This document shows positions 36,862-48,412 of a stretch of 64,000 bases of DNA, piece after piece. The first letter of the stretch is position 1; each line of letters begins with the position of its first letter. Under the pieces are notes generated by a model. It did no database searches. It saw only the letters and a list, made by a program, of their open reading frames with translations, and had not been told where the DNA came from. The DNA comes from Druceiella hillmani. Its lineage: Eukaryota; Arthropoda; Insecta; Lepidoptera; Hepialidae. The stretch lies in contig JAYKKI010000003.1 of assembly GCA_039881145.1 (NCBI GenBank), positions 9,634,501-9,698,500 on the forward strand, in the 5' to 3' direction. Made by a program: the position numbers and the translations under genes.

Positions 36862-39238
36862 AATTTATATATACCTTTATATTTAGACAATTGAGATAAA
36901 ATAAAAACCAAGAAAGAAAATTCTAAGCTTGCAAAATTTATTCTACCTGAATACAATAAAACAGGTACAGAAAGTGAAAAAAAAATTACTTAAATTAAAA
37001 TTCTGCACTACACTTCTTCAACAAAATACCGTGAAACAAAACCTAAAAAACTTATTTCCTTCGTCGAATTTGAAATTTCCTTGGTTTTGAAAGATCTATT
37101 TTCCTTCAAAGGTAACCTTTATCTTTGAAGAAAATTCGTTAAAAAAATCGAAATTAACATTTTAACATTTCCTATAACAATGCCCTTTCAATAATAATTG
37201 GTCTAGACAATTCCTCATCAATATAATAAGGCATATAAATGACTGTACTGTATTATGACTTAACAACAAGACTGTATTGTGACTTTATGGAGTATCTACA
37301 CTTTTATGAGATGTAGACAACTAGAGAAACCTGCTTGGTGAAACCGCTTGATAGTTTTAAGTTTCAATGGTAATAAAAGATATTAATATTTTAAGTACAC
37401 TTTCTTTTGTTCGGACTTAAATTGACTTCTCTAACTACAAGGAATGCGAAATTTTAATTTCCAATCGTCACAGAAAGTACATTATAATCGGTGACACATT
37501 GCAAAATATTTGTTAAAAAAAATATTTCGACTCATTTCCTACTACAGATACAAAAATGTATATACTTTTCAGTAGTGTATTCTCGGGCAACGGAAAAGAT
37601 CTTGTTTCACAGTAAGATAAAGAAATATCAGTACAAATAAATGAAAAGCTTCATTTGTTAACAATCTGGTAATTATCTTAAACTTTTCATGTCAATATAA
37701 TTTATTTAGAGATCGTAACAAATCAGAGCATATAATATTGAATATGCTCTCATTTGTTGCTATATCTAAATAATTTTCCTTTGCATTAATATTTGGAAGT
37801 CATACAGTTAATGGCCTCGATGCTAATCCTAAACTCATTAACAACTAAACCATTGCGGAACAATGGATCCAGTCGTACAATATCTGCCATCATAAAGCAT
37901 CAAAAAACAAGCATTATCACTCTCACCAATAAACCATTCCCCTTAAGCAAAAATGATGTAATTTTTGCTAAGCCTCATTTAATCTTCCGCGTTTGAACCG
38001 ATAATATGAAGGATTCCGATTCATAGTTCGTACAATGCGTTCACAGCTCATTTCACGTACTGTTTCGTATTATTTCTATGTGTGAAAGTTCCATTGAAGT
38101 CAAATTGCCGTGAAACAAATTGCAATTTGGTTTTGTTTCGAAACAAAAGTTTTAATTAAATTTGACAAACGTCGTTGTTAATGGAGACGTGGACGGGTTC
38201 GGTTTATTTGCGGTGAATGGTGAGATTGAATTTCAATAGCACGAATGGTTGAATTTCGATTTGATTATTCCAATAACAGTAAATTGAGGTTAATAATTGA
38301 TATATGATATGAGTATGGTTAATTTTTACGGATGATTCTTTGGATATTATGTACTTTTACTCTTTTTCTTTCTAAATATTGTGTTTAATATTTTTGGCAA
38401 ATTTTAGTAAATTGTAGGCACAGTACTTATCAAATGCACTTTCTTTATTTATTTTTGCGTCATCTTAAATTGAAAACAATATTTGTTTGGAAATTTTTAA
38501 TTTTCTGTCCCATATTTTTATTAATTGTTACTTTCCAATAAGTCCCAAAATAAATCAGAATGATTAATTTTTTTCATTTGACAAATCTATATTCTAAATT
38601 AATATTGCAGGCAAATCGGGTACCACAGATAAAAGACAAATAATAAAATATTATTTAAAAAACTCAACAAAATGCATGATAGAATACACGTTAAATAATG
38701 GCTCATAGTAATCTTTGTCTCCTGACTTTCCAGAAGTAAAATAACCAAAAACATTTATTTGAAAAATCTAATGAAATTCTATTACGTACAAATTACTCAT
38801 ATTTTACAAAACCGCGGTTGAAAAAATAGAAAAGTGGAGGATATGCATAGCATACCATTATTGAAACTTTATATTACACGAACGGAGTTTTAAATATGGA
38901 ATACGTTAAATAGAGTTTTAATGTCATACTAATGCACTTATTTAATTACGCTCAAAGCAACAAGTTACAAAATACTCTCACTATATATCCATGACTAGTC
39001 ATAAATAAGATCATCCATGGCTAGGTGCATTAAGAAACGAGAAAATGAAATTTTGTCTCTATTTCATTTACTTAGGTTATTATTAGGCATTGTATGGCTG
39101 CAACCGAAGAACGGATGGACAGAGTGACATAACAAATTTTCTCTTTCACTGCAGACCCCAAACCTGTATAAGTGACACGCTTATGATGAATACAAAACTA
39201 GCTAGTTAGAAGTGTAACTCAAGTTTAAAAGATCTTAA
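36862..39238. other. AT-rich stretch with a slightly G+C-richer block
   Basis: No gene is supported. About 37970-38240 is richer in G+C (for example GAGACGTGGACGGGTTCGG) and could be a conserved regulatory element; its frames are short. A 67-codon plus-strand frame at 37793-37996 is Ile/Ser/Lys-rich and has no clear splice sites. Confidence 0.45.
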
Positions 39239-41092
39239 TATTCTTCTTCTTAGTCGTGCACTCTTGACAGAGTGGTCGTGATCATGATTCGGCCGGTTCC
39301 TTCGCCACTGCCGCCCTCGCGATGTGACGCCATGTAGTTCGGTGTTTTGCGGAGTGAGAGCAGTCATTTACACTGGAGTGCGTCGCAGATTTTATTAGGT
39401 CTGTCCACCGTGTTGGAGAGCGTCCGCGGGATCGTTTGCCTTTGACTTTGCCTTGCACCACCAGTCGTTCCATTGAGTCCTCGTTACGGGTGACATGTCA
39501 AAAGAATTGGAGGATTCGCAATTGCATAGTCGACGATAATCCCTCTTTAATGTTAAGTTCCTTGAGGATCGAAACGTTGGTTAGGTGCGCGGTCCATGGG
39601 ATCCTAAGCAAACGCCTCCAGCACCACATTTCCAGTTCGTCAATTTTGTGGCAGTCTTCCATCCTCAGCGTCCACGTCTCAGTTCCATATAGAAAAATCA
39701 GAAAGACCAGGCATTTCATAAGTCGAACCTTTGTGTTTCTGGTTATTCTGCGGTCTTTCCAGATCTTTATGAGTTTTTCCAGTGATGATCTCGTCACGGC
39801 GCAACGTCTTCGAAACTCATCCTCGCAACCTCCATCATTAGCGATAGTGATATACGTAGCTCTTCACTACCTGGCATCCTGCTATATTTTGGATGTTCGG
39901 TTGGTTATTGTTAGTACGATCTACAATCATCATTTTAGTCTTATCAAGATTGATTGTAAGCCCAAACTCCAATGCTGTGGTCTCTAGTCGTTGTAGGAGA
40001 GACTCGATTTCATCTTTTGTTGACGCTAGGAGGGTGGTGTCATCTGCGTATCTTAAGTTTGATATCTTCCGACCCCCCACCGATATTCCCTTATTCCAAT
40101 CTTCAAGAACTATACGCATTAGGTATTCTGTGTATATGTTAAAGAGAAGAGGAGATAATATACAGCCCTGTCTAACACCTGCTTGCGTTTTGAAGCGTTC
40201 GGAGTCAATACCGTCTACTCGGACCGTGGCTGTGCCATCTTCGTATAGACGCCTAATGAGTTGTACAAGATGATGCGGTACACCCATTTCCATCTGGACC
40301 AGCCACAGTTTCCACCACTTCACGGTATCGAAGGCTTTTCTGAAATCAACGAAGCATATATAGAGGGCAATATTAAACTCTCTAGCCTTCTCTACAATTT
40401 GTCGCATATCAGCAGTTGTTCTCTTGTACCTGGACCTTTTACAAAACCAGCTTGTACGGAGGCAATTTCTTGGGACAAAAAACTCTGAAACCTTGTGTTA
40501 ACAATATGCAGCATTATTTTACTGGCGTGGGATATTAGGTAAATGAGTCTGTACTGTACTATTACTGCACTTTTTCGTCGATCCTTTTTTGTAAAACGGT
40601 ATGAATATGGAGTGTGACCAATCGCTCGGCCAAACTCCAGTGACCCATATACGACAGCAAATGGTGTGCAGTATGTTTACTCCGACTTCCCCCATGGCTT
40701 TCACTGTCTCGATCGGGATCTCATCAATGCTTACAGTCTTGTTCCGTTTAAGATGGTCTATAGCGGCCCGCACTTCATCTTTTAATATCATTGGCTCTTG
40801 CTCTGTGGTTTCTTGATAGGGTGTTATGTTTGTTGCTGTGTCAGCAAACAGAGACTTACAGTACTCTTCCCAGACGCTAGCAATCTTTTTGATTTCCGTG
40901 ATGGTGTCTTCGGTCGCATTCTCCCACGTTGGCCCACGTCTTCGGTTTAAACTGACGGGTTATAAGTTTGATTTTCATGTGTAGGTCTTTTGTTTCAAAC
41001 TTTTGAGAATGTTTCTCTACCTCTTCACATATTGATTGTAACGGTGTATTAAGGTCGCGACGGCACGATGCTTGTATAACGGAACTCATATA
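39239..41092 (-). mobile_element. 5'-truncated RTE-like LINE insertion
   Basis: A sharply G+C-richer block whose entire coding content is a non-LTR retrotransposon on the minus strand. The 3' end is followed by an AAGAAGAAGAAT-type simple tail (minus strand, about 39250-39239), as in RTE-like elements. The 5' end stops abruptly within the protein near 41090 where the sequence returns to host composition, which fits 5' truncation. No target-site duplication was identified with certainty. Confidence 0.85.
39282..41089 (-). pseudogene. LINE reverse transcriptase, broken by frameshifts
   Basis: The endonuclease domain is missing. From N to C: a linker (about 41089-40877) and an RT start with DHLKRNKTVSIDEIP and FIPFYKKGSTKKCSN (about 40780-40545). 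A short out-of-frame piece QAGFVKGPGTREQLL (about 40460-40415) follows. The RT core (40407-39838) has CFVDFRKAFDTVKW carrying the first catalytic Asp, AGVRQGCILSPLLFN, and RYADDTTLLA carrying the catalytic Asp pair. The thumb and C-terminal part (39797-39498) has FLYGTETWTL, and the final basic segment is KRSRGRSPTRWTD (39473-39282). At least three frame changes are needed to read through. The motifs are well preserved, so the copy is probably young compared with the mariner and Helitron relics. RTE-like is my best assignment; the clade should be tested by phylogeny. Confidence 0.92.
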
Positions 41093-41296
41093 AATATATT
41101 AACGTGTAAATAAATATTTTGGAACATAAATTCAATCGAAATCTAAATATTGTGTAATACATATTCTCAAACAATAAGTAACAATTATAAAATTTGACAT
41201 TATGATACTTTAACCCATAGTTCAATAAAATATCTGTCACATTTCTCCAAAGCTTAAATTGTTTTTCTTTTTCTTGATTTCTTCAAACAAAAAGCT

Positions 41297-41299
<3 letters not shown>

Positions 41300-41385
<86 letters not shown>
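41300..41385. repeat. (TA)n tract
   Basis: Two TA runs joined by AATAAAA, about 85 bases, some 200 bases beyond the truncated LINE 5' end. Confidence 0.95.
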
Positions 41386-41387
<2 letters not shown>

Positions 41388-44300
41388 ATAAGTTATAAAC
41401 TCGATTTTATTGCTACGACAATGATATATACAGAGCTGAAAATATATTTTTTGAAACTTCTATTTATACATCGCGTATTTACACATTTATTCTTTGGCTA
41501 AATTAAATCCGTAAGTTTACTTTCAAACATATTTTACGAATATACATTCATCAATTGTTTTTACAAGAGTTTGAAAAAAGGCGCACCTTGTGAATGAAAT
41601 ACATTTTTTCCAACCATTTCGTTTCTTTCAGGTTAATTTTATATTTTAAGTGAAATTAAAAACTGTTTTCGTAAAAGTATTCAAATTTATTTATGTGAAT
41701 GAATAAGCATCCCACAAAGTTAGAACAGTTATCATAATAAGGTAACAGTAAATCAGATATTATAATAGAGTAACTCAAATTTCGTCCACGATTCATAACT
41801 ACCAAAAGGAATTATCAAGACCTTCCTTTGAGAGAGCTTCTACATTTTTAATAAAAAATTATTTTAATAAAAATCACAATTGACTTAAAAGGTTTTGCGA
41901 TCTGCAAAACCTTTTAAGTCTCAAGGCGCGTATCTAGTTAAGATAAATTGATTAGGTATTTACAAATAATGTCTACTAGTTTATAATTTTGTTAAATAAA
42001 ACTAAAGAAACGAGTCGTCTTGTCGACGGAAAAAATTATTTTAAAGATTTTATTAAAGTTTCAGTATTCGCACAACATTTAAAATATCCTTTATCTTATT
42101 ATAATATATTCCAGGTATTAATATATTTACTTTATTACTCAGGTATTATGAATACTTTCATTTCATTTACGTGAACTTCTATTCTCTCCATATTTTAAAG
42201 TGGTGTGAACACTGCTTATTTTCATACTATTTCATGGACATTTATAGATCACATTGTTTGAATGCATGGAATAATTCATTTATTTAAGCATATTTAGGGA
42301 AGTATTATAGTTACAAAATTATTCGTTTTAATAAAGATAGCAAAACTAAATTTTAGGTATGACTAAATTTTATGACACTTAAATATCTTTATAGTACATT
42401 ATGAGCAATTTATTTTCATTCATCACAAATAAGTCACATGCTTGCGCAGCTTAGGTCAGGTGAATAAGTTATTGATTATCCTACAAAGGTGACGAATTCC
42501 GATAAAAATTGGTTCTAAATGGAATTAAAGGGAATCTTCTGGAACTGCAAAGAGATGATGGCGAAACGAGCAAAAGAAGTCAGTAGGTACGAAGATTAAG
42601 AATTTTCTGAATAAAAATGAACGTGAATTCTTTTATTAACTAATTATTTAATAAACTCAATACTTGTACTCAATACTTAAACTCATTAAGTATGGACGAG
42701 TATGTTAATATTATTTAGTTTTTAACTAATGAAGTTGGCCTAAAATTGTTGGTCCATTAAATTCACGTTTAGTAATTTGTAGGGTGTATTTAAAACTACC
42801 ACCCTTCGATTTATAACCATTCATCTCATAAAGTAAGTACTTTCCATCTTTTGTTTTGCAGCTTTTTTATTTAACCAAATCAGAATTTGAGCATTTTTTA
42901 TGGCCTACTAGATTTTGTTCGTGGTTTCGCACAGACTGGATTTTTTAAATCGGCTAAAGTCCAGTTTTTTTTCCTTCCTTTCCTTTGGATGCAAATTTCA
43001 CGTTTTCTTTCTTAAGGGTATTGAGTATCAATTTTCCTAAAATGTATAATTATGAGGCTGAAGGTTGCTGGTGTTATTTGAATATTAAATCGCGTCATTT
43101 GCAAAAATCCCATTACTGCACTTTTCGTATCGTTTCGTGTCAAATTATTCGGGAATGTCAGTAATTTAAAAGGAAGTTACATGAAATATATCATACTCCT
43201 AGACCCACAGGCTATGCACTGAAAAATCAGTCATTCAGTAAACGACTCTGTTATATAAATAGACTATATTTGATTGTAGATCAACCACGTTCTACTACGG
43301 CTGGTTTAGTCTGAAATCGATTATTAAAGTACTTTGTATTTTTGCGTCCTACTTTTTATTTATGACAACTTTTTGCCGTTGATATATCTTCAAACTTACT
43401 ACTATTGTGGCCATAATCCAAGAAAAATTTGACGATAGTAAAATTAGTGGATATAGTTCGGTATTTCAGTTATGAATTTATCATTTACATCTAAAATGCA
43501 ATTATACTACTAGATAGCCAACGAATAAAAATATTTTACACAGAGTAAGAGTACAAAATTTGTTTTCCTTTCCTATACCGGCGACAAGCAAACAAATATA
43601 TATGTTAATACAGTTGTATTTCTATAAAAAAACATACAACCTCGTCCTCGACAGAAGCACTCGCCGCTTTGTTCCATAAATTATTAATTATAAGGAATAC
43701 GTTCAAATCAGAATGCTAAAAAATTAAGACGATTATTTATTACTTTGAAGCATAATGTTGTCTCTGAATGACCACAAACTTAATGGTAAATTAGATTCAC
43801 GGAAACACTAATATTATGGCTAAACCACTTTAGTAACCATTTGGATAAATTTCTTGAAAATAAAATTAAGTTGTGAAGAAGGTACGCAGAATGTTCAATT
43901 GGCGAATTGTCAGATACAGTTCCTAATTCCCTGTCACAATTATTTGGGTGTGCCCAAACTTATTGTAGTGTAAGTTTAGTGGTGTTCAACAGTATCGACA
44001 GGGATGTTGATAACCTTTGTATATTTTTAAAATATTCTGTTTTTAATCATATGAAATTTTCAATATTCCGAAACCAATTTCAAACGGAATAGTTTTCAAA
44101 ATATATTGTTAATACCTATCTTAGCATTTTAAAAATACGATTGAAAAAAATAGAGGGGTCTAATGAATTTAACTCAAAATATTAAGCAAAATTATTAATT
44201 TCATTTGAAAGACTTATTCACTTATACTCCCATTGATGGGGTTGATGACAAAATTTATCGCAAATTTCCATGTGGAGAAGGGTACCTCAGAAAATCAATC

Positions 44301-44970
44301 CTGTTTTCGAATTGAATAAAGGCATAAACATGCAAAATGTAATCAGAAAATATTTAGAAACGACTTACTTTCAAAGTATACGTCTAAATGTACAGTAAAC
44401 AACGGACTGACAGGATGAATTTAAAATTGATGTTGCTAGTTTGATACGGAATTCTTAAAAAAAGCTATATTTATATTTCTACTAGCATACAGTGTCATTC
44501 AATAAAGCTAAACCTAATTAATTTGGTCAACAAAATTTTCGATAGGATGATTTATTAATACCATAAACGTCACATGAATATTATAGCACAAAAGTTCCAC
44601 AAATCTATATTTTTTTAAAAAAAACTATGTTTTGGGCATATTATTCTCTAAATATTCATACACGAAATAATCATCTCTCTGCGGATTTATGAAAATAAAC
44701 AGAACACTACGGTGTCAATTCTATACAATTTACCTATAAAATATTTGTTTGTATGGAATATTTCGATGTCTAGTACAAGAAACCATTATTCCAAGGGCAC
44801 TTATTTTAACGAGCTAACAAGAAACGAACTAAAAATCACCAAAAACAGTGAACATAATTCACTGTACGACGATCAGTGCCAACTGTTGTACTGTTTCTTT
44901 CTATCATATAATTCGCTTTTATGTATCACCTCACTACTCTCACTCTATCTTTCATCTACCTTGTACAGGA
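41386..44970. other. AT-rich non-coding stretch
   Basis: No gene is supported; contains the perfect hairpin at 41882-41920. Frames at 41989 and 43907 (+) have no convincing splice context. Confidence 0.5.
41882..41920. repeat. Perfect 17-bp hairpin
   Basis: GACTTAAAAGGTTTTGC (41882-41898), loop GATCT, and its exact complement (41904-41920). There is no mismatch or bulge. Confidence 0.95.
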
Positions 44971-46287
44971 TGTCCAGTGGCAGATTTCAAAGTTTGAACA
45001 AACATAGTTTCTGAGCGCAACACATAAGAGGGGCGCGGGGGGCGTCGTTAGAAGCGCAAGCGGTGCGGATGTTTTATTAGCCATGGAACAGTGGAGTGGA
45101 GAGCACCGCGCTTTTGCCGTCGAGGCGTACATTTCGAGTGGATTTTCGCTGTCTGTAGCACGCCGTCGATTTAATAATCGTTACAGTATCCGTCGATTAC
45201 GTGATGGACCATCGATCAACCACATTCAGTCATGGGTAGCAAGGGTTAGAGCTACAGGATCAACATTAGATAGGCCCAGGCCAAGATCTACACCATTGGT
45301 AGCCACGGATGAAAATGTCTAGCGTGTTGTGGTTTCTGTCGTTGAAAATCCCCGTTTATCAATGCGTACACGTTCATCGATATTGGGAATTCCGAAATCA
45401 ACTGTACAGGTAATAATGCAAAAAAGCTCAAGTTCCATCCATATAAAATTCAAATTATTCAAGATTTACACGATTCTGACTTTGAATTAAGAAAAACTTA
45501 CGCGGAGGTGATATTGTTGAGATTTCGTACTTCTACCCGGATGGGCAACATATTCTTTAGTGACGAAGCTCACTTTCACATTGGAGGATATGTGAATAAG
45601 CAGAACTTTTGTTACTGGGATGTCCACAATCCAAGACAAATGCATCAAGAGCCTTTACATAAGCCTAAAGTAACAGTCTGGTGTGCCATGTCTGCATCTG
45701 CAATCATAGGGCCTTATTTATTTGAAAATCAACGTGGCCAAATTGTATCTGTGAATTCGGAGAGATATGCCCAGACGTTAAATGACTTTTTCAGAGTAGA
45801 ACTACTGAATAGTCCATCCTTCAACCAAAACACATGGTTCCAGCAGGACGGGGCCACAGCTCACACTGCTAATGTGTCCATGAATGCAGTGCGGCAGTTA
45901 TTTTCAGAAAAAAAAACATATCCCGAAACGGTACCGTACCGTGACCACCTAGGTCACCCAATTTGAGCCCATGTGACTTTTTCTTATGGGGATACTTAAA
46001 CTCCGTTATTTACAAAAAAAAATCCGAGCACTGTGACACAACTTAAAGAAAATATTCGAGCTGAAGTCAGTAGGATACCCCAGTCGCTCTGCAAACGCGT
46101 TTTTTGAAAACATGCGTGCTAGACTCGAAGAGTGTATCAGACTCGATGGCCGCCATTTGGAAAAAGTGGTTTTTAAAAAATGAAATCCGCATTGTTATAA
46201 AGTTAAAATAAACCTACTTTGTATTAGAGGTGTAGTTTTTTTTTACAATTTTTCAAACATTTCTCAGTGACTCAAAATCTGCCAGTA
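44971..46287 (+). mobile_element. DNA transposon of the IS630/Tc1-mariner type, about 1.3 kb
   Basis: Terminal inverted repeats are visible. The left end has AGTGGCAGATTTCAAAGTTTG (TGGCAGATTT at 44978-44987). The right end in reverse complement has ACTGGCAGATTTTGAGTCAC (AAATCTGCCA at 46275-46284), followed further in by GAAATGTTTGAAAAATTG against the left GTTTGAACAAACATAG. Between them is one transposase gene preceded by a G+C-rich leader. A clear TA target duplication could not be assigned because the exact outermost base is uncertain. Confidence 0.8.
45083..46190 (+). pseudogene. Transposase with N-terminal helix-turn-helix and DDE domain, broken
   Basis: The first 80 codons from ATG 45083 hold a helix-turn-helix of the kind found at the start of many insect Tc1-mariner-like transposases: HRAFAVEAYISSGFSLSVA, SWVARVRATGS, RPRPRST. 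A TAG at 45320-45322 ends the frame, and the same frame then continues with NPRLSMRTRSSILGIPKSTV. A frameshift near 45420 leads to the catalytic part (45508-45966). FFSDEAHFHIGGYVNKQN carries the first Asp, then VTVWCAMSA, then WFQQDGATAHTA carrying the second Asp. A second frameshift near 45930 puts SPNLSPCDFFLWGY, with the third Asp codon at 45975-45977, into another frame. A third frame holds STVTQLKENIRAEV and the C-terminus. One stop and several shifts make it inactive, but it is well preserved. Confidence 0.9.
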
Positions 46288-46289
46288 AA

Positions 46290-47099
46290 CAATAAGTTTA
46301 TGGTTTCCTTATTCCCTTGTTTTCAAAACTACGTAACCTACAATTATGAAAACGTTACGTTACTACGTTTGATTATATGAAAACTTCTTTGATTATGTCA
46401 AATCTTATTTTTTTTATATCTATAACTTTTTAATACGCCTGAAATATATGTAACATTATAATTATATGATAGATATTATAAATTTTAAATATTGAAAAAA
46501 ATTCTATGTATTGTACATAAATACCTAAATGTGTCCTTCTATATATTTTCTTGCTGATCTTAAAAAATTGCAAAATCGCTTACATTCGTGAATTAAAAAG
46601 AACAATTTAGTGTAAAGTTAGTATTTATTTTATGTTAAAATTTCTTGGTCATACTAAGTCTCCTAGACTTATTTGGGGAAAATATTTAAATAGTTTATTT
46701 GCATCAAAAATATTAGTGAGTCGTTTTGATTTACATTTATCTTACATATATATTACATTACAAACAATTGCAAACATATAACGAGTATACTCACATGCAT
46801 ACCCCAGAAGCTCATCAAATTTGCTTGCATCCTATAATGTTCACGTAAATATTAACTCATCGGTGCTCGGAGCAAGTTTCTAACATCTGTAATATGATCT
46901 TATTTGTAATCACGGAGTATTTACCCAGTGGAGAGCGCATAGTTATATTTGTCTTGGATTCACAACTCACTAGCAGCGGTGTGGGCGCGCCGTGGCATTT
47001 GCTACTATAATTGGTCAACTCTATGTTATATGTTTGTTGTAAGGAATACAAAAAATATTTATGATAAAATAATAAATATCGATAAAATATATTCATTTT
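46290..47099. other. AT-rich non-coding stretch
   Basis: Nothing supported. A G+C-richer spot near 46960-47000 (GCAGCGGTGTGGGCGCGCCG) has no open frame of note. Confidence 0.5.
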
Positions 47100-47520
47100 A
47101 CTTTTTAATACATTTATTACCAACGACGGAACGACGGAGTTTTAAGCGTTTAGGGTGAGAGTCTCTTTGTTTCTTTGTTTGTGTGTGCAATCCAATGTTC
47201 CCATTTATCTTCAAAATGGTTTGACCGATTTAGATAGGATTTTTTGTAATTCTTTGAGAATGGTTTTCAAATAATATTCCGGTGATAACTTAACAGGGGG
47301 CGCCGCAATAAACATTTCATCGCAAACGAATATTCCCATTTATCTTGCAAACAGTATAACCGATTTAGGTACGATTTTGTGCAAAATATTTGGAACTAAT
47401 CGGCAATGGTTGTCAGATAAATGATATGGTATTAGCTCACTAGGCGGCGTTGCAAAATTTCGTTGGAAGCGAATGTTCCCATTTTTCTCCAAAACCGTTT
47501 CACCGATATAAATGTGGTTT
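47100..47520 (+). repeat. Family of internal tandem monomers, copy 1 (about three monomers)
   Basis: A leader (TTTATTACCAACGACGGAAC, TTTGTTTCTTTGTTTGTGTG) is followed by monomers of about 130-145 bases. Each begins near TCCCATTTATCTYC and contains GGTTTGACCGATTTAG or a variant, AATCGGCAATGGTT and a block like GGCGCCGCAATAAACATTTC. Starts lie near 47200, 47335 and 47477. The same leader and monomers recur at 50.9-51.5 kb. Confidence 0.85.
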
Positions 47521-47630
47521 TGGTTAAAAAAAATTTAATATATTTGGCGTTCATTTTGTAGAAATTCATTATTCACAATTAAATGAAATTACGTGATGTA
47601 GTATTATTTCCACTTTCTTTAAGTTCTTTA

Positions 47631-47671
47631 CCACGACCTAGATTTCGTTGTATTACAACATCTTCAGGTGG
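47631..47671 (-). ncRNA. Candidate type I hammerhead ribozyme, copy 2
   Basis: Minus strand: CCAC, CTGAAGA, T, stem II GTTGT-AAT-ACAAC, GAA, stem III ATCTAGGT (A-U and U-G pairs), C at the cleavage position (47635) and GTGG. The outer stem I pairing TCTTT/AAAGA beyond an internal loop is kept. The change from C to T in stem III against copy 1 preserves pairing as a wobble. Confidence 0.6.
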
Positions 47672-47710
47672 GCTATTAGCAAAGATTAACTCTTAGGAAC
47701 ATCAAACAGC

Positions 47711-47713
<3 letters not shown>

Positions 47714-47752
<39 letters not shown>
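47714..47752. repeat. (TA)n tract inside the foldback element
   Basis: About 19 TA units directly after AAACAGCATT. In the other arm the same place has a short ATATAAATGCTG, so the TA run expanded here or marks an internal junction. Confidence 0.95.
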
Positions 47753-47761
<9 letters not shown>

Positions 47762-48127
47762 TATGAATAAATCTAATCGAAGATATGTTGAATTAGTGGC
47801 ATAACCTTGTTCTAACTTTCAGATACCCTTGCTTTTGTATAAATATATTACCGAGAATAACTTGCATTTAATTTCATTACATATACCAGAACATTTGCAT
47901 TGTACAACTTCATATAATAACAACAAATGAATTTATTATCCTCACTAAAATACTGGTATATCGTACAACTCTCGAAAATATAATAAAACCTACACCGCTC
48001 CCCTACAATAAACTCACTAACATAAGCAGTGGGAAAACCCACACAAACCAGGCTTCCGTTATTGTACTTGAAACATATAAATGCTGTTGGATGTTCCTAA
48101 GAGATAAACGTTTAGCATACGATTAAA

Positions 48128-48412
48128 TATTGAATATATTTGGCGTTAATTTTCACAATTAAATGAAACTACGTGATATAGTGTTATTCTACTTTTACTA
48201 TTTCTACTTTATTATTTCTACTTTAGTATTATTTCTTTTTTTATTTCTACTTTCTATAGCAAAAATCTTTGCTAATAGCCCATCTGAAGATGTTGTAATT
48301 CAACGAAACCTAGGTCGTGGTAAAGAACTTAAAGAAAGTAGAAATAATACTACATCACGTAGTTTCATTTAATTGTGAATTGCTACTAAATTAACGCCAA
48401 ATATATTCAATA
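48128..48412. repeat. Nested foldback within the ribozyme-bearing element
   Basis: TATTGAATATATTTGGCGTT with five more bases at 48128-48152 is matched exactly by its reverse complement ending at 48412. The pairing resumes after an 11-base insertion through CACAATTAAATGAAACTACG. Between the arms lies a run of TTTCTACTTTA-type repeats (48186-48255) and the ribozyme core. A second element end has apparently been inserted or duplicated head-to-head inside the arm. Confidence 0.85.
48280..48320 (+). ncRNA. Candidate type I hammerhead ribozyme, copy 3
   Basis: CCAT (stem I, with one G-U pair against GTGG), CTGAAGA, T, stem II GTTG-TAATT-CAAC, GAA, stem III ACCTAGGT, C at 48316 as the cleavage position, GTGG. 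Changes relative to copy 1 fall in loop II and in one stem I pair that stays pairable. Confidence 0.6.

Larger units (their letters stand above)
47537..48412. mobile_element. Ribozyme-bearing foldback element, copies 2 and 3 in opposite orientation
   Basis: The two ends are inverted repeats: AATATATTTGGCGTTCATTT at 47537 and its counterpart ending at 48412. Each arm carries CACAATTAAATGAAA(T/C)TACGTGAT, a ribozyme-like core and a GCTATTAGCAAAGAT-type tract. The left arm ends with TCTTAGGAACATCAAACAGC, whose inverted counterpart is at about 48079-48105 (GCTGTTGGATGTTCCTAAGA). The interior (about 47770-48078) matches, in reverse complement, the segment at 63020-63176 (CGGAAGC, GTTAGTGAGTTTATTGTAGG and CAGTATTTTAGTGAGG phrases). 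The architecture resembles the terminal parts of Penelope-like elements or retrozymes; no reverse transcriptase was found. Confidence 0.75.

Noticed and set aside
39436..40816. Plus-strand frames of up to 183 codons
   Set aside because: Antisense to the LINE reverse transcriptase, which has all the diagnostic motifs on the minus strand.
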